A stretch of 64,000 nucleotides of DNA from NCBI RefSeq assembly GCF_049852125.1, contig NZ_CP187532.1, positions 1,736,001 to 1,800,000 on the forward strand. The letters are read 5' to 3'. Position 1 is the first letter of the stretch; each line of letters opens with the position of its first letter. Position numbers and translations under genes: made by a program. Below the pieces are notes generated by a model. It was not told the DNA's origin. It saw only the letters and a list, made by a program, of their open reading frames with translations, and made no database searches. Of this stretch, positions 51,674-60,544 are shown piece after piece. Source of the DNA: Senimuribacter sp049852125. GTDB lineage: Bacteria > Bacillota > Clostridia > Peptostreptococcales > Anaerovoracaceae.

Positions 51674-51698
51674 ATTCTATAAAAGGAGTTATTTGAAA

Positions 51699-52532
51699 AT
51701 GAACCCATATTATACGCATAAGGAAGTCTGCCCGGGATTATTTCATATCTGGGAGCCTGCAGGCGTCGCATGTACTTTGATTGCGGGAAACACCGCGTCA
51801 CTTCTCATCGATACGGGTTATGGCTTCGGTAATTTGGCTGCATACGTAAAAACTCTCACCAACGCGCCTCTACAGCTGATCAATACCCATGGTCATTTAG
51901 ATCATGCCGGAGGCAACTGGCAATTTACACAGGCTGCATGGCTGCATCCCTTTGAGAAACTGGTATATGATATCTATCAAGATGATAAAATAACCCATGT
52001 TCCTTATGTTGAAAAAAAATACACTTCAGGCAAAATCAGCAATCCGTTTCCCCCTGAATTTAATAAAATTTCTTACATGGAACACAAATCTGTTATATTC
52101 CAAGATGTATCCGATCATCAAATCTTTGACCTGGGCGGACGAAAAGTAGAAGTGCTTTTTCTCCCCGGTCATACGAAAGGCTCTCTTGCCCTTTTCGATC
52201 ACCAATGCAAAGTGCTGATGACCGGAGATAATGTAGGGCCAAGCCTGTGGATCATGTTTCAACAAAGTGCGCCGATTTCCACCTTTGCCCGGCGACTGGC
52301 AGAAATTCAATCTGATTATCCGATTGAACATGTTCTTGCTTCTCACAATCCAAATCTATATTCTCCTGCAATCATCGACCATGTACTTCATGCAGTAACT
52401 ACCTGCAGTCCGGAAACCAGTAGTATTTTCGTTCACCCTCGTCACGGATACAAAGCTTTGCATCACAAAGAACTAGTGGAAGACATATCCGGCCTGAAAA
52501 CAATTCACGTAGTGTTTCCGCTACAAAAATAG
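51699..52532 (+). CDS. MBL-fold metallohydrolase
   Basis: 277 residues from the ATG at 51699, with AAAGGAG ten bases upstream; a TTG two codons earlier is an alternative. N-terminal LLIDTGYGFG (about 28-37), then INTHGHLDHAGGN with HxHxDH (about 60-65), LPGHTKGSLALFD (about 151-163), MTGDNVGP (about 169) and ASHNP (about 211). It looks like the family used for diverse hydrolyses and oxidoreductions; the substrate is unclear. The composite repeat array ends 25 bp upstream, so any transcript from the left would carry it as a leader. Confidence 0.88.
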   Translation: MNPYYTHKEVCPGLFHIWEPAGVACTLIAGNTASLLIDTGYGFGNLAAYVKTLTNAPLQLINTHGHLDHAGGNWQFTQAAWLHPFEKLVYDIYQDDKITHVPYVEKKYTSGKISNPFPPEFNKISYMEHKSVIFQDVSDHQIFDLGGRKVEVLFLPGHTKGSLALFDHQCKVLMTGDNVGPSLWIMFQQSAPISTFARRLAEIQSDYPIEHVLASHNPNLYSPAIIDHVLHAVTTCSPETSSIFVHPRHGYKALHHKELVEDISGLKTIHVVFPLQK

Positions 52533-52540
52533 TGCTTCCT

Positions 52541-53392
52541 TTATATCTTTTTCTTTGTTACAGGTACCCATACCTCATATTGTGCGTTCTGTGGGTCTGG
52601 ATTTAAGTAAATCTCAATATCGGGAGCGTTGGCATATTCATATCCTGAGGTCGGAAGCCACTCCGTTATAATCCGTTGCTCCAATTCCTGTATTGACTGA
52701 TTTGTACCCGCTCCAGAAAAGATTGCCCAAGTAGATGCAGGCACGATATATTCTTCAAACTCATCACTTGCCTTTGCGCTGGAAACGGCAATAAAATATT
52801 TCCATTGTTCTTCATCATTGCAGGCGCTCACACCCAAAAGTCCCATTGGCGGCGTATCCATCATTCCTGCCAGTTTCTGTATCGTTCCATTTACCGCGGC
52901 ATCCTGCCACATCTTTGGCACAACCATAAAGTTATGTTCGATTTCCTTATCAAGCGGTGCAGATACGCCAATGATGCGAAATGCTTCTTTTGTTTCGATT
53001 CTATAATTCATTTCTGTCGCTCCTTTTACAGTAATTGTAAACACAATAGGGGAAAAAGATTTTACGGATGTGCCCTCGCCTTTCACAGACGATGGAGTTA
53101 TCCCGTGAAAGGACTGAAACGCCCTGTTAAATGCAGTCGGGGAACGATAGCCGTATTTCTCTGCAATATCAATAATCCGTTCATCCCCACCCTGCAAGTC
53201 TACCGCCGCTAAAGACATTTTTCTTCTTCGGATATACTCTGCAAGAGTGATACCCGCCATATAAGTAAACATCCGCTGATAGTGATAGGTGGAGCAGCAG
53301 GCAATCCGCCCAAGCTGTTCATAGTCAATCTCGTCTGTCAAATGTTCCTCAATATAATTCACGCTTTGATTTAATCTTTCAACCCATTCCAT
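52541..53392 (-). CDS. AraC family regulator with GyrI-like effector domain
   Basis: 283 residues. N-terminal double-HTH AraC domain (about 5-105): SVNYIEEHLTDEIDYEQLG, CCSTYHYQRMFTYMAGITLAEYI (given in parts), and IIDIAEKYGYRSPTAFNRAFQSFHG, the family signature. The C-terminal domain (about 128-283) is GyrI/SOUL-like (YRIETKEAFRIIGVSAPLD; WAIFSGAG; WLPTSGYEYANAPDIEIYL), which binds hydrophobic drugs or ligands in Rob/BmrR-type regulators. AAGGAGG precedes the ATG. It converges on the MBL gene with only eight bases between them. Confidence 0.93.
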   Translation of the reverse strand: MEWVERLNQSVNYIEEHLTDEIDYEQLGRIACCSTYHYQRMFTYMAGITLAEYIRRRKMSLAAVDLQGGDERIIDIAEKYGYRSPTAFNRAFQSFHGITPSSVKGEGTSVKSFSPIVFTITVKGATEMNYRIETKEAFRIIGVSAPLDKEIEHNFMVVPKMWQDAAVNGTIQKLAGMMDTPPMGLLGVSACNDEEQWKYFIAVSSAKASDEFEEYIVPASTWAIFSGAGTNQSIQELEQRIITEWLPTSGYEYANAPDIEIYLNPDPQNAQYEVWVPVTKKKI

Positions 53393-53536
53393 AAAAACCT
53401 CCTTATCCGCACATATTGTGCTTTATGAGCTTAAATTTGTCTTTAACATTATAAGTCTTATTCTTAGATTTTTCCTCTCTATCCTTGCACAAAAAAGAGA
53501 GGCAGCTATTCAATATATGATACAAATTATTTCATA

Positions 53537-53576
53537 CAAAAAACAGAAACCGCTGCGGACTTACTGTCTGCAGCGG
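53537..53576 (-). terminator. Terminator of ispH-S1
   Basis: Minus strand: CCGCTGCAGAC / GTCCGCAGCGG stem with one mismatch, then TTTCTGTTTTTTG, 16 bp past the stop. Confidence 0.88.
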
Positions 53577-53591
53577 CTAAATGAAAAAGTA

Positions 53592-55547
53592 TTATTCTTC
53601 TTCGTTTTCTTCTTCAATGACTTCTTCTGTCTCCAGAGCTTCTTTGATGCTCAGGCTGATTCTCTTTCTCTCTCTGTCAATGTCAAGAATTTTGGCATCA
53701 ACTGCCTGTCCGATAGAAAGTTCATCTGCAATATTTCCAACTCTCTTATGAGCAACTTCAGAAATATGAACCAAACCATCAAGTCCAGGCTCGAGTTCTA
53801 CAAATGCACCATACTCTTTGATCTGAACTACCTTACCGGATACAATCTGTCCAATCTGATAATTCACATCAATTACAGACCACGGTTCAGGCATTGTCTG
53901 CTTCAGACCCAGAGAAATTTTTCCTTTTTCCTCGTTCATGGAGAGAATCTTAACCTTAACTGTATCTCCAATCTTCAAAACTTCCTGCGGGTGCTTCAGC
54001 TTTCCCCAGGAAATCTCAGAGATATGTAACAGTCCGTCGATACCACCCAGATCGATAAATGCACCGTAATCAGTAAACCGCATAACAGTTCCTTCTACGA
54101 TATCATCTACGTGCAGGCTTTCCCATACAGCAGCGATTTTCTTCTGTCTTTCTTCATTAAGAACCGCCTTATGTGAGAATACTGCTCTGTTTCTCTTCTG
54201 GTCAACCCTGGAAACCTTAACATCCAGAGTCTGTCCCATAAACTCGTCTGCATTCTCAACAAACTTATCAGAAAGCTGAGAAAGCGGAATAAAGCCAGTG
54301 ACCTCTTTGTATGCAGCAATTACGCCGCCGTTGACCTGTCTGACAACTTTAACATTGATGATCGATTTATTTTCAAGAGCTTCGTTAATTTCGTTCCAGT
54401 GCTCATTAATTTCAAGCCGTTTCTTCGAAAGCAAGATCCCACCATCGCCGTCATCAGTCTTGATAACCTTTGCCTGGATCTCATCGCCTACTTCAAATAA
54501 ATCAGTCAGCTTTTTTCCTTCCTCTAGAGTAATTTCTTCCACAGGAAGAATTCCGTCCTTTTTGCAACCCATGTTAACGATGATTTCCTTCTCAGTTACC
54601 TGATGTACTTTTCCGTCAACGATTTCGCCAGTGCGCGGTAGTCTCAAAGACGCATCGATTTCATCCATGAAATCTGCCATTGAATTTTTTTCGTTAGTGA
54701 TCATTTCACTCATGTTAGCAATAACCTCCTTAATAACGCATTCAGGTGTAGATGCACCTGCTGCAACTCCTATTTTATTACAATTTCGCAAGAGTTGCAA
54801 TGGTAAATCTTCAATATTTTCAACAAAAAAGGAATTATTGCAATTTTTTTTGGAAATTTCGTACAATTTTCGCGTATTTGAACTGTTTTTTCCTCCGATA
54901 ATTACCATGGCGTCTACATTTTTTGACAGGTCGTTACACGCTTCCTGTCGCTTTCTGGTAGCATCGCAGATCGTATCATGCACCTCTGCTGAAATATCTC
55001 GCGCCTTTAATACAGATACAATCTCATCCAGCAATTCCTTTTTAATCGTAGTCTGACACACCACAAATACTGGTTGGCGATTGAGTAAAGCAGTTTCTGC
55101 TTCTTCCTTACTCCCGATAATTACAGCTGTATTTTGACACCATCCATTGATACCCTGTACTTCCGGATGATAGCGATCTCCCACTATCACTACCTGCTTT
55201 CCACTTTCATATGCATCTTCTGCTAATCGCTGTATCTTTCCAACAAAAGGACAAGTAGCGTCTATGACAAAAAGCTGTAATCTTTCAGCCTCATCGAAAA
55301 AGGCTTTCGTTTCACCGTGAGAACGCACAATAACCACATCTCCGGCCTCCGCTTCCTGTGGCCCTTCTATAATATGCACACCGCGCCTTGCTAAATCATC
55401 CGTAACCAGCCGATTGTGAATCAAGGGTCCACAAGTAAAAATACCTCGTCCCGGCTTTCTTTGCATAATTTGCTGTTCTGTCTTGTCCATAGCCTGTTTT
55501 ACGCCAAAACAAAAGCCTGCATAATCAGCCCTGATGATTTCTGTCAT
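53592..55547 (-). CDS. ispH: HMBPP reductase (IspH) fused to four S1 RNA-binding domains
   Basis: 651 residues. Residues 1-280 are IspH, the last enzyme of the MEP isoprenoid pathway; the three Fe-S cysteines are in GFCFGV (about 11-16), DATCPFV (about 95) and DTICDAT (about 190). Residues 300-640 hold four S1 domains (starting about 302, 388, 473 and 560), each with the V.G.V....G.FV.L pattern, resembling ribosomal protein S1. The tail is glutamate-rich. This fusion is known in Clostridia; the S1 half probably acts in translation. Overlaps rarA by 23 bp. Confidence 0.96.
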   Translation of the reverse strand: MTEIIRADYAGFCFGVKQAMDKTEQQIMQRKPGRGIFTCGPLIHNRLVTDDLARRGVHIIEGPQEAEAGDVVIVRSHGETKAFFDEAERLQLFVIDATCPFVGKIQRLAEDAYESGKQVVIVGDRYHPEVQGINGWCQNTAVIIGSKEEAETALLNRQPVFVVCQTTIKKELLDEIVSVLKARDISAEVHDTICDATRKRQEACNDLSKNVDAMVIIGGKNSSNTRKLYEISKKNCNNSFFVENIEDLPLQLLRNCNKIGVAAGASTPECVIKEVIANMSEMITNEKNSMADFMDEIDASLRLPRTGEIVDGKVHQVTEKEIIVNMGCKKDGILPVEEITLEEGKKLTDLFEVGDEIQAKVIKTDDGDGGILLSKKRLEINEHWNEINEALENKSIINVKVVRQVNGGVIAAYKEVTGFIPLSQLSDKFVENADEFMGQTLDVKVSRVDQKRNRAVFSHKAVLNEERQKKIAAVWESLHVDDIVEGTVMRFTDYGAFIDLGGIDGLLHISEISWGKLKHPQEVLKIGDTVKVKILSMNEEKGKISLGLKQTMPEPWSVIDVNYQIGQIVSGKVVQIKEYGAFVELEPGLDGLVHISEVAHKRVGNIADELSIGQAVDAKILDIDRERKRISLSIKEALETEEVIEEENEEE

Positions 55548-56817
55548 GTTGCTCCTCCAACCTTTCCAAAAACTTTTTAAAAGAACTCTCTGATCCGTTA
55601 TCTGTAGGCTTGTAATATTTTACACCCTCGTGATACAGGTTGTCCGGCAAATATTGCTGGCGTACATAGCCGCCGAAAGCGTGCGGATATTTGTAGGCGT
55701 CGCCGATTCCTCGGTCTCTCGCCCCCTTATAGTGCGCATCCTTCAAATGATCTGGTACATCGTCAATATGCCTCGTCTGCAAATCCGAAAGCGCCGCTTC
55801 ATACGCCGCGCATGCCGTATTTGATTTAGGCGACGAAGCCAGTAGAATAACCGCCTGGCTAAGATTGATCACTGCCTCCGGATATCCAACCATGAGAGAC
55901 GCCTGCACACAAGCCGTAACGATGGAAATAGCCGATGGATACGCCATACCAATATCCTCGCTGGCAATGACCAAAAGTCTGCGGCCAATCATCTGCAAAT
56001 CTGCTCCGCCATCCACTAAACGAGCTAAATAATGGATCGCCGCGTCCGGATCGCTGCCTCGAATTGATTTCTGCAAAGCCGACAACAGATTGTATCGATC
56101 GTCTCCCTTATCATAAAAGCCTATCTTTCTCTGCATTGCTTCTGCAACCAGCTCTCTGGTAATCGGATTTAACAAGTCCAGATTGTCTATGATAAAGCCC
56201 AAGGTATCCAATGCCACACGACCGTCGCCGTTAGCGAGATCAGCCAAAATGTCCAGAGCTTCTTCTTCATATTTTATATTTAAATTTCCAAAACCCTTTT
56301 CCTTGTCAGTCAAAGCTCTCATCAAAAGTTTTCTCACCTGGGAACTCTCCAGCCTCTTAAACTCATAAACATTTCGAACTCTGCTGAGAACCGCGTTATT
56401 GATAGAAAAGTACGGATTCTCTGTAGTGCTGCCTATAAAACGAAGCACGCCTTCTTCCAGAGCCTTTAACAGCGAATCCTGCTGCAGCTTATTCCAACGA
56501 TGGAACTCATCAATATATACATACGTTGTTCTATTCTCCAATCCATAAAATCGCAGCTTAGCATTTTCAATCAGTTCTTTTAGTTCTTTAGTTCCTGTAG
56601 TAGATGCGTTAATCTCTGTAAAATTACTGTCCATTTCCTTTGCAATAATTCTTGCCAATGTGGTCTTTCCCGTTCCTGAAGGACCATAAAAGATCGCAGA
56701 ATCAAAGGTCTTATTTTTAATAGCGCTATAAAGGAGCGAACCTGGATACATAAAGTGCTCTTGTCCCACAAAATAATCTAAATTATCAGGCCGCATCCGC
56801 GTCGATAATGGAATCAT
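55525..56817 (-). CDS. rarA: Replication-associated recombination protein RarA (MgsA)
   Basis: 430 residues from the ATG at 56817 (start MIPLSTRMRP), which has GAGG nine bases upstream; an ATG at 56832 has no site. AAA+ ATPase of the clamp-loader superfamily acting at stalled forks. RPDNLDYFVGQEHF, Walker A FYGPSGTGKTTLA (about 41-53), YIDEFHRWNKLQQD (about 98-111), sensor FIGSTTENP. The C-terminal tetramerisation domain holds KSIRGSDPDAAIHYLARLVD (given whole at 20 residues) and the MAYPSA region. Confidence 0.95.
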   Translation of the reverse strand: MIPLSTRMRPDNLDYFVGQEHFMYPGSLLYSAIKNKTFDSAIFYGPSGTGKTTLARIIAKEMDSNFTEINASTTGTKELKELIENAKLRFYGLENRTTYVYIDEFHRWNKLQQDSLLKALEEGVLRFIGSTTENPYFSINNAVLSRVRNVYEFKRLESSQVRKLLMRALTDKEKGFGNLNIKYEEEALDILADLANGDGRVALDTLGFIIDNLDLLNPITRELVAEAMQRKIGFYDKGDDRYNLLSALQKSIRGSDPDAAIHYLARLVDGGADLQMIGRRLLVIASEDIGMAYPSAISIVTACVQASLMVGYPEAVINLSQAVILLASSPKSNTACAAYEAALSDLQTRHIDDVPDHLKDAHYKGARDRGIGDAYKYPHAFGGYVRQQYLPDNLYHEGVKYYKPTDNGSESSFKKFLERLEEQHDRNHQG

Positions 56818-56865
56818 ATCATCATGCCTCATTTCTTTGCTATCTGTTCCAACGGTATCTGTACT

Positions 56866-57408
56866 TTATTCAATAACAGTTATGAACACGTCCTTCACCC
56901 GATCTGTCTGCAGTTCCTTCAACTGCTTAACAGCTTCATCCTTGGTATCCACCAACGGGCTGATAACTTTGTACTTTCCGTCGATCTTTCGGATTTTTGT
57001 GTCAATGCCGTCAGAATCCAAATCAGCCGCCAGCTCCTCAGCCCTGTCCTTTGTCGTAAAAAGGCCAAACTGCAAGGCATAGCCTCCGTCTTCATTCGAC
57101 GCCGTATCCTTAGAAGACTTTTTCTCCGTCTTCTTTTCTTCGTCATCATCACGGTCCTGCCTCTCGTCATCATCCTGTTCATCATCCTTCGCTTCATCAG
57201 AATTGTCTTTATCAAAAAAGGATGTCAGCCTCGATGGAAAATCTAACTTTAAAACTTCCGTATCATAGCCGAGCAACGGAGCTATCACAAAACGCGCCGT
57301 CATATACCCACAAATAACCGCTACAATCATTATACCAAGAATACCTAAAAATTTCACCCCGGAATTTCTTCTGGAGCTGCGATATTTTCTGATCTTCCTT
57401 CTATTCAC
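56866..57408 (-). CDS. SPOR-domain membrane protein
   Basis: 180 residues. The start is GTG with AGGAGG eight bases upstream. A basic cytoplasmic N-terminus precedes one membrane segment (about 19-44), a long acidic and charged linker (about 65-105), and a C-terminal SPOR domain (about 108-180; YALQFGLFTTKDRAEELAADL in two parts, KVISPLVDTKDEAVKQL). SPOR domains bind denuded glycan at division sites or in spores. Lies 34 bp upstream of rarA on the same strand. Confidence 0.88.
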   Translation of the reverse strand: MNRRKIRKYRSSRRNSGVKFLGILGIMIVAVICGYMTARFVIAPLLGYDTEVLKLDFPSRLTSFFDKDNSDEAKDDEQDDDERQDRDDDEEKKTEKKSSKDTASNEDGGYALQFGLFTTKDRAEELAADLDSDGIDTKIRKIDGKYKVISPLVDTKDEAVKQLKELQTDRVKDVFITVIE

Positions 57409-57562
57409 ACCTGTGCCTCCTATTTTCTCCCTAATCTAAACTTAGTTAACAAGCTCGCTGTCAGCAAAGCCTGGACAAAATCCGTTAGTTCATCTTATGC
57501 GCGAAAAGAGAAAATAGACATCTTATTCACTCTCAATTTTTGTTCTAACAAGTAATTCCATT

Positions 57563-57590
57563 AAAAGAAAAAGCCATGCTGTCGCACGGC
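57563..57590 (-). terminator. Terminator at the end of the Tad locus
   Basis: Minus strand: GCCGTGC / GCATGGC stem (one G-U pair) with a GACA loop followed by TTTTTCTTTT, 20 bp after the last Tad-locus gene. Confidence 0.85.
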
Positions 57591-57609
57591 CTCTCCAAAA
57601 TCAATTCAT

Positions 57610-58134
57610 TTACTTCACACTGCACAAATATACTTCTCTGCGCAATGACTCCAAACGATGAACCAATGCTCTATAGCCCCAATCCTCATGCAAAAACTCC
57701 AAAGCCTGATCGATATAGGCATAGCCCTCACTATGACCGCGTTCCCGTAAATACAACAGAAGATCTCTCAGTTTGTCAGTCAGTTTTTTTTGCTCCTCTG
57801 CTGGTACAAAAACCATTTTAATTACATCATATCCACGGCTCACAAATATATATTCTGGCAGAATCTCATAAATCTCGGAAAACAGGTAGACCCGTTCTCC
57901 CTGCCAAATACCATGAAGAAGTCCCAGTACAATACCCAGTATATCCTCCGTACCAATCTCCTTCATAGCCGTCAGCTTTCGATATCCCTCTGTCTTGTAA
58001 TGTCCAAAGAGAAATTCCTCATCCCTTACAAATCCTACTGGAAGAAACAGACTGCCAGCTCCGGCTGTAAGAATATCCAAAACATAATTTGGCACTTTTT
58101 CCTTTTTGTATTTGATCTCTGTTTGTCCGTTCAC
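57610..58134 (-). CDS. Tad-locus protein of unknown function (DUF6382-like)
   Basis: 174 residues, GTG start with GGAGG nine bases upstream; overlaps the preceding gene by four bases (GTGA). Not secreted and without membrane segments. The N-terminal half (YVLDILTAGAGSLFLPVGFVRD in two parts; ILGIVLGLLHGI; YLFSEIYEILPEYIFV) resembles the N-terminal domain found in proteins near clostridial Tad loci (DUF6382), without the FHA domain some of those carry. Probably a cytoplasmic accessory factor. The assignment is weak. Confidence 0.65.
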   Translation of the reverse strand: MNGQTEIKYKKEKVPNYVLDILTAGAGSLFLPVGFVRDEEFLFGHYKTEGYRKLTAMKEIGTEDILGIVLGLLHGIWQGERVYLFSEIYEILPEYIFVSRGYDVIKMVFVPAEEQKKLTDKLRDLLLYLRERGHSEGYAYIDQALEFLHEDWGYRALVHRLESLRREVYLCSVK

Positions 58135-58889
58135 TTATGACCACCTCCGCACTTAGAACACGGGGTATATCCCTGTTCCTTTGCTTTTCCCCTTTGGATT
58201 TCAATGTAATATCGTTCCACGGTTTTACAGCCTGCAATATGATAAGCTCTGCCACTTTCCTGAAAACAGAAGACAGGACTGCCGATTCGGGCCGAACTGG
58301 CATTACACAATTTACATGGCGTATAGTCCTTTTTAACATTCTGTGATAGGTAAACCATCTGGCATGAAGCCCTTACATACGTACAGCGCTTTCCATGATA
58401 CTTCGTCCCCCATTCGGGAAAAATATACACGATCTGATCATCCTCCTGTATAAAGGAACCAGGCGGCCGCTTATGCAGCTTTCCTGTAAATGCTCTGGCT
58501 CTGATACAGCCGTCAAATGTTACAGAGCTAAAAAGCCCAATAGGGTTTTTCTCTGAAAACACAGATCGCATATCTATCTGCATTAAATCCTCTATTCCTT
58601 CGTCTGTATATAAGTACTGGTAAAACCGTATTTGAAAGGATGAAAGCCTGCTGTTTTCTCCTTTTATTCTATGCTGTAGAGACAATGGCAATGCCGCCGG
58701 ATTTTTCCGAAAAGCAGTCTGCACAGCTTCCCTATGTATCTCATCACATGCCGAAAAGAACACGTTTTCACAACCGGCCATAACGGGGATTATCGTAATC
58801 AGCATTAAGATCGATATGATAAATACCGGTACTACGATGGCCGCTTCTACAATATAGCTGCCTTTTCTAGTATTTTTTAACCATTTCAT
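58131..58889 (-). CDS. TadE/TadG-like pilus protein with two C-terminal Ada-like zinc motifs
   Basis: 252 residues. N-terminal KGSYIVEAAIVVPVFI is a class of prepilin-like TadE segment with the conserved Glu (about residue 15), followed by one membrane helix (to about 38). The body is predicted outside. The C-terminus has a duplicated motif YHxxxC-x(22)-C, with a YTPCxxC end: Y164H...C169...C192xxC195 and Y216H...C221...C244xxC247. This recalls the zinc-binding N-domain of Ada and related nuclease-associated domains. Overlaps the previous gene by 23 bp. Confidence 0.82.
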   Translation of the reverse strand: MKWLKNTRKGSYIVEAAIVVPVFIISILMLITIIPVMAGCENVFFSACDEIHREAVQTAFRKNPAALPLSLQHRIKGENSRLSSFQIRFYQYLYTDEGIEDLMQIDMRSVFSEKNPIGLFSSVTFDGCIRARAFTGKLHKRPPGSFIQEDDQIVYIFPEWGTKYHGKRCTYVRASCQMVYLSQNVKKDYTPCKLCNASSARIGSPVFCFQESGRAYHIAGCKTVERYYIEIQRGKAKEQGYTPCSKCGGGHK

Positions 58890-60099
58890 GATCCACCCCG
58901 TTTACCTTCATAACAAACTGAAGTCCTCCGTTGTACTCACGTAATAAAAAGCTATCGTAATACAGATGTCTCATATTGATCTGAATAAGATCCATAATCC
59001 TCAGAGTCCTCACACGACTGTCCATCACATATGTAAAAAAGCGCAGATAATCATTATAGCCTTCTCCTTCATCGATACCCGTAAAGATACAATCCTCCTC
59101 TTGATTCTTCAACACCGATTCCAAATCAGTGGCCCAGGCTTTCTCTCCTTTGACCAGAGGAACTTTATGACCGGCCAATAGCAACTTATAGTCGTTGCTG
59201 CTTTCTGCTAATGCCCAGGCTGCTGTCAATCCTACTGCTGTAGCTGCTGCCATCGGACCCGGGGTAATCAGTTGGGCCGCTGCCGTTACTTTAGCTCGCA
59301 TACCTGGAGACCGGCTGATACAAAGCAGGTTAATCCCCTCCCTGATCGCTATAATTTTATTTCTTATACCTTTCTGATTTTGTATATCTGAATGCTTTCC
59401 ACATACGATATATTCAATTTCATTAGAAAAAAACGTTTTGCCTAATCCTCTGCTGTCACTGGCATCCTTAAAATAACTGAAGATATACTGATTGATAAAA
59501 TAACTATCACTGCCCTCCTTCCACACATCACCCATAGAAGATACGTTTTCTAAAATCTCCTTTGCTGCTGATACTGAAAAGCTTTTTTGATTGCCCTCGG
59601 AAGGCAAGTCATCAAAGAGTTTCTGTCTACCGCTATCCTTTTCGTCTGATGAGGCGATATGCTTAACCTTTATGATCTCTTTCTCCGGCTTTACGAATTT
59701 TTCTGTAAGCGCCAGCTTTCCGGCCTTTATCATCTGTTCCTCAAATAAATCAACGTCGACCAGCGAATAATCATACAGACTGCATCTACTGCCTCCGTAA
59801 TCAATATATTTTTTTCCATTAAATGAGCCCGCTGCATAGTAATCCAGTTTTTCTGTTACATCCCTGGGATAACCATAGAATCCAAAAATGTTGTATCGCT
59901 TCTGTAGGTTCAAATCATACTCTGCAAGTATAGATTCCGCCCAAAGATTACACAAAGTCTCTGTGGAACTCCTCACCGCTGTCTCTCGAGAAGCATTGAT
60001 GAAAGCGAAAATCATAGATACCATGGTCAAAAAAAACATACAGACAAAGACAGTCACAGAGCCTCGTTTATCATGGCTGTCCAAAATCAAGAAAATCAC
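58867..60099 (-). CDS. DUF5702-type pilus-assembly protein
   Basis: 410 residues with a GTG start that overlaps the upstream TadE-like gene by 29 bp; nearby TTG codons are alternatives. N-terminal KRGSVTVFVCMFFLTMVSMIFAF (in two parts) is a TadE/G-like membrane segment, followed by a long extracytoplasmic region with conserved YDLNLQKRYNIFGFYGY and near the C-terminus a hydrophobic helix (about 283-300). DUF5702 proteins occur in clostridial Tad loci; the role is presumed in pilus anchoring or assembly. Family identity is from memory. Confidence 0.8.
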   Translation of the reverse strand: MIFLILDSHDKRGSVTVFVCMFFLTMVSMIFAFINASRETAVRSSTETLCNLWAESILAEYDLNLQKRYNIFGFYGYPRDVTEKLDYYAAGSFNGKKYIDYGGSRCSLYDYSLVDVDLFEEQMIKAGKLALTEKFVKPEKEIIKVKHIASSDEKDSGRQKLFDDLPSEGNQKSFSVSAAKEILENVSSMGDVWKEGSDSYFINQYIFSYFKDASDSRGLGKTFFSNEIEYIVCGKHSDIQNQKGIRNKIIAIREGINLLCISRSPGMRAKVTAAAQLITPGPMAAATAVGLTAAWALAESSNDYKLLLAGHKVPLVKGEKAWATDLESVLKNQEEDCIFTGIDEGEGYNDYLRFFTYVMDSRVRTLRIMDLIQINMRHLYYDSFLLREYNGGLQFVMKVNGVDHEMVKKY

Positions 60100-60394
60100 C
60101 CGCCCTGATAAGATCCGCCTCGTTTATAACGTATATCCTGCTTACAATCTCCTTATGTAACATGCTGTTGACAATACCTCTGGATTGTTTCGAAGTCTCA
60201 GCATTTTCTCTGTATATTTGAAATAACTTATCGCTTTTCGCCGCATAGCTGAGCATCTCCTCATGTATTGCAGCTTGCTCCTGCAAACAAGAGAAAAAGA
60301 AAATCATTAGCAAAATCAAACTGAGTATGGTCAAAATCAGCACCGGCAATACGATTGCCGCTTCCACAAACTCATGTCCACATTTACTTCTCAT
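60071..60394 (-). CDS. TadE-like pseudopilin
   Basis: 107 residues. MRSKCGHEFVEAAIVLPVLILTI has the TadE pattern: short basic leader, Glu near position 11 and a hydrophobic helix (about 12-35), followed by a small soluble part. It is likely processed by a prepilin peptidase, though none is in the window. Overlaps the Flp pilin stop by four bases (ATGA), with AAGGA upstream inside flp. Confidence 0.83.
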   Translation of the reverse strand: MRSKCGHEFVEAAIVLPVLILTILSLILLMIFFFSCLQEQAAIHEEMLSYAAKSDKLFQIYRENAETSKQSRGIVNSMLHKEIVSRIYVINEADLIRAGDFLDFGQP

Positions 60395-60534
60395 TTATTC
60401 AGATCCTTAAAAGTATTGTTTACAAACTCTGTAATCTCCGTTTTAAAGATCAATCCAATAGCTACCGCAAGAGCGATGAGAATCGCTACCTGTACCAATT
60501 CCATTCCCTGCTTGCTTCTCAATGTTTTCAACAT
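60391..60534 (-). CDS. Flp-type pilin (47 residues)
   Basis: A short gene easily missed by length cut-offs: MLKTLRSKQGMELVQVAILI starts a 47-residue product with the Flp pilin shape, a basic leader, Gly-10 before MELVQVAILIALAVAIGLIF (a single hydrophobic helix with Glu at position +2 of the mature form), then a short polar tail with FVNNTF. AGGTGA precedes the ATG and the stop overlaps the TadE-like gene (ATGA). Location between the TadC-like and TadE-like genes fits the major pilin. No aromatic pair is seen in the hydrophobic part, unlike Aggregatibacter Flp. Confidence 0.85.
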   Translation of the reverse strand: MLKTLRSKQGMELVQVAILIALAVAIGLIFKTEITEFVNNTFKDLNK

Positions 60535-60544
60535 ACCACTCACC

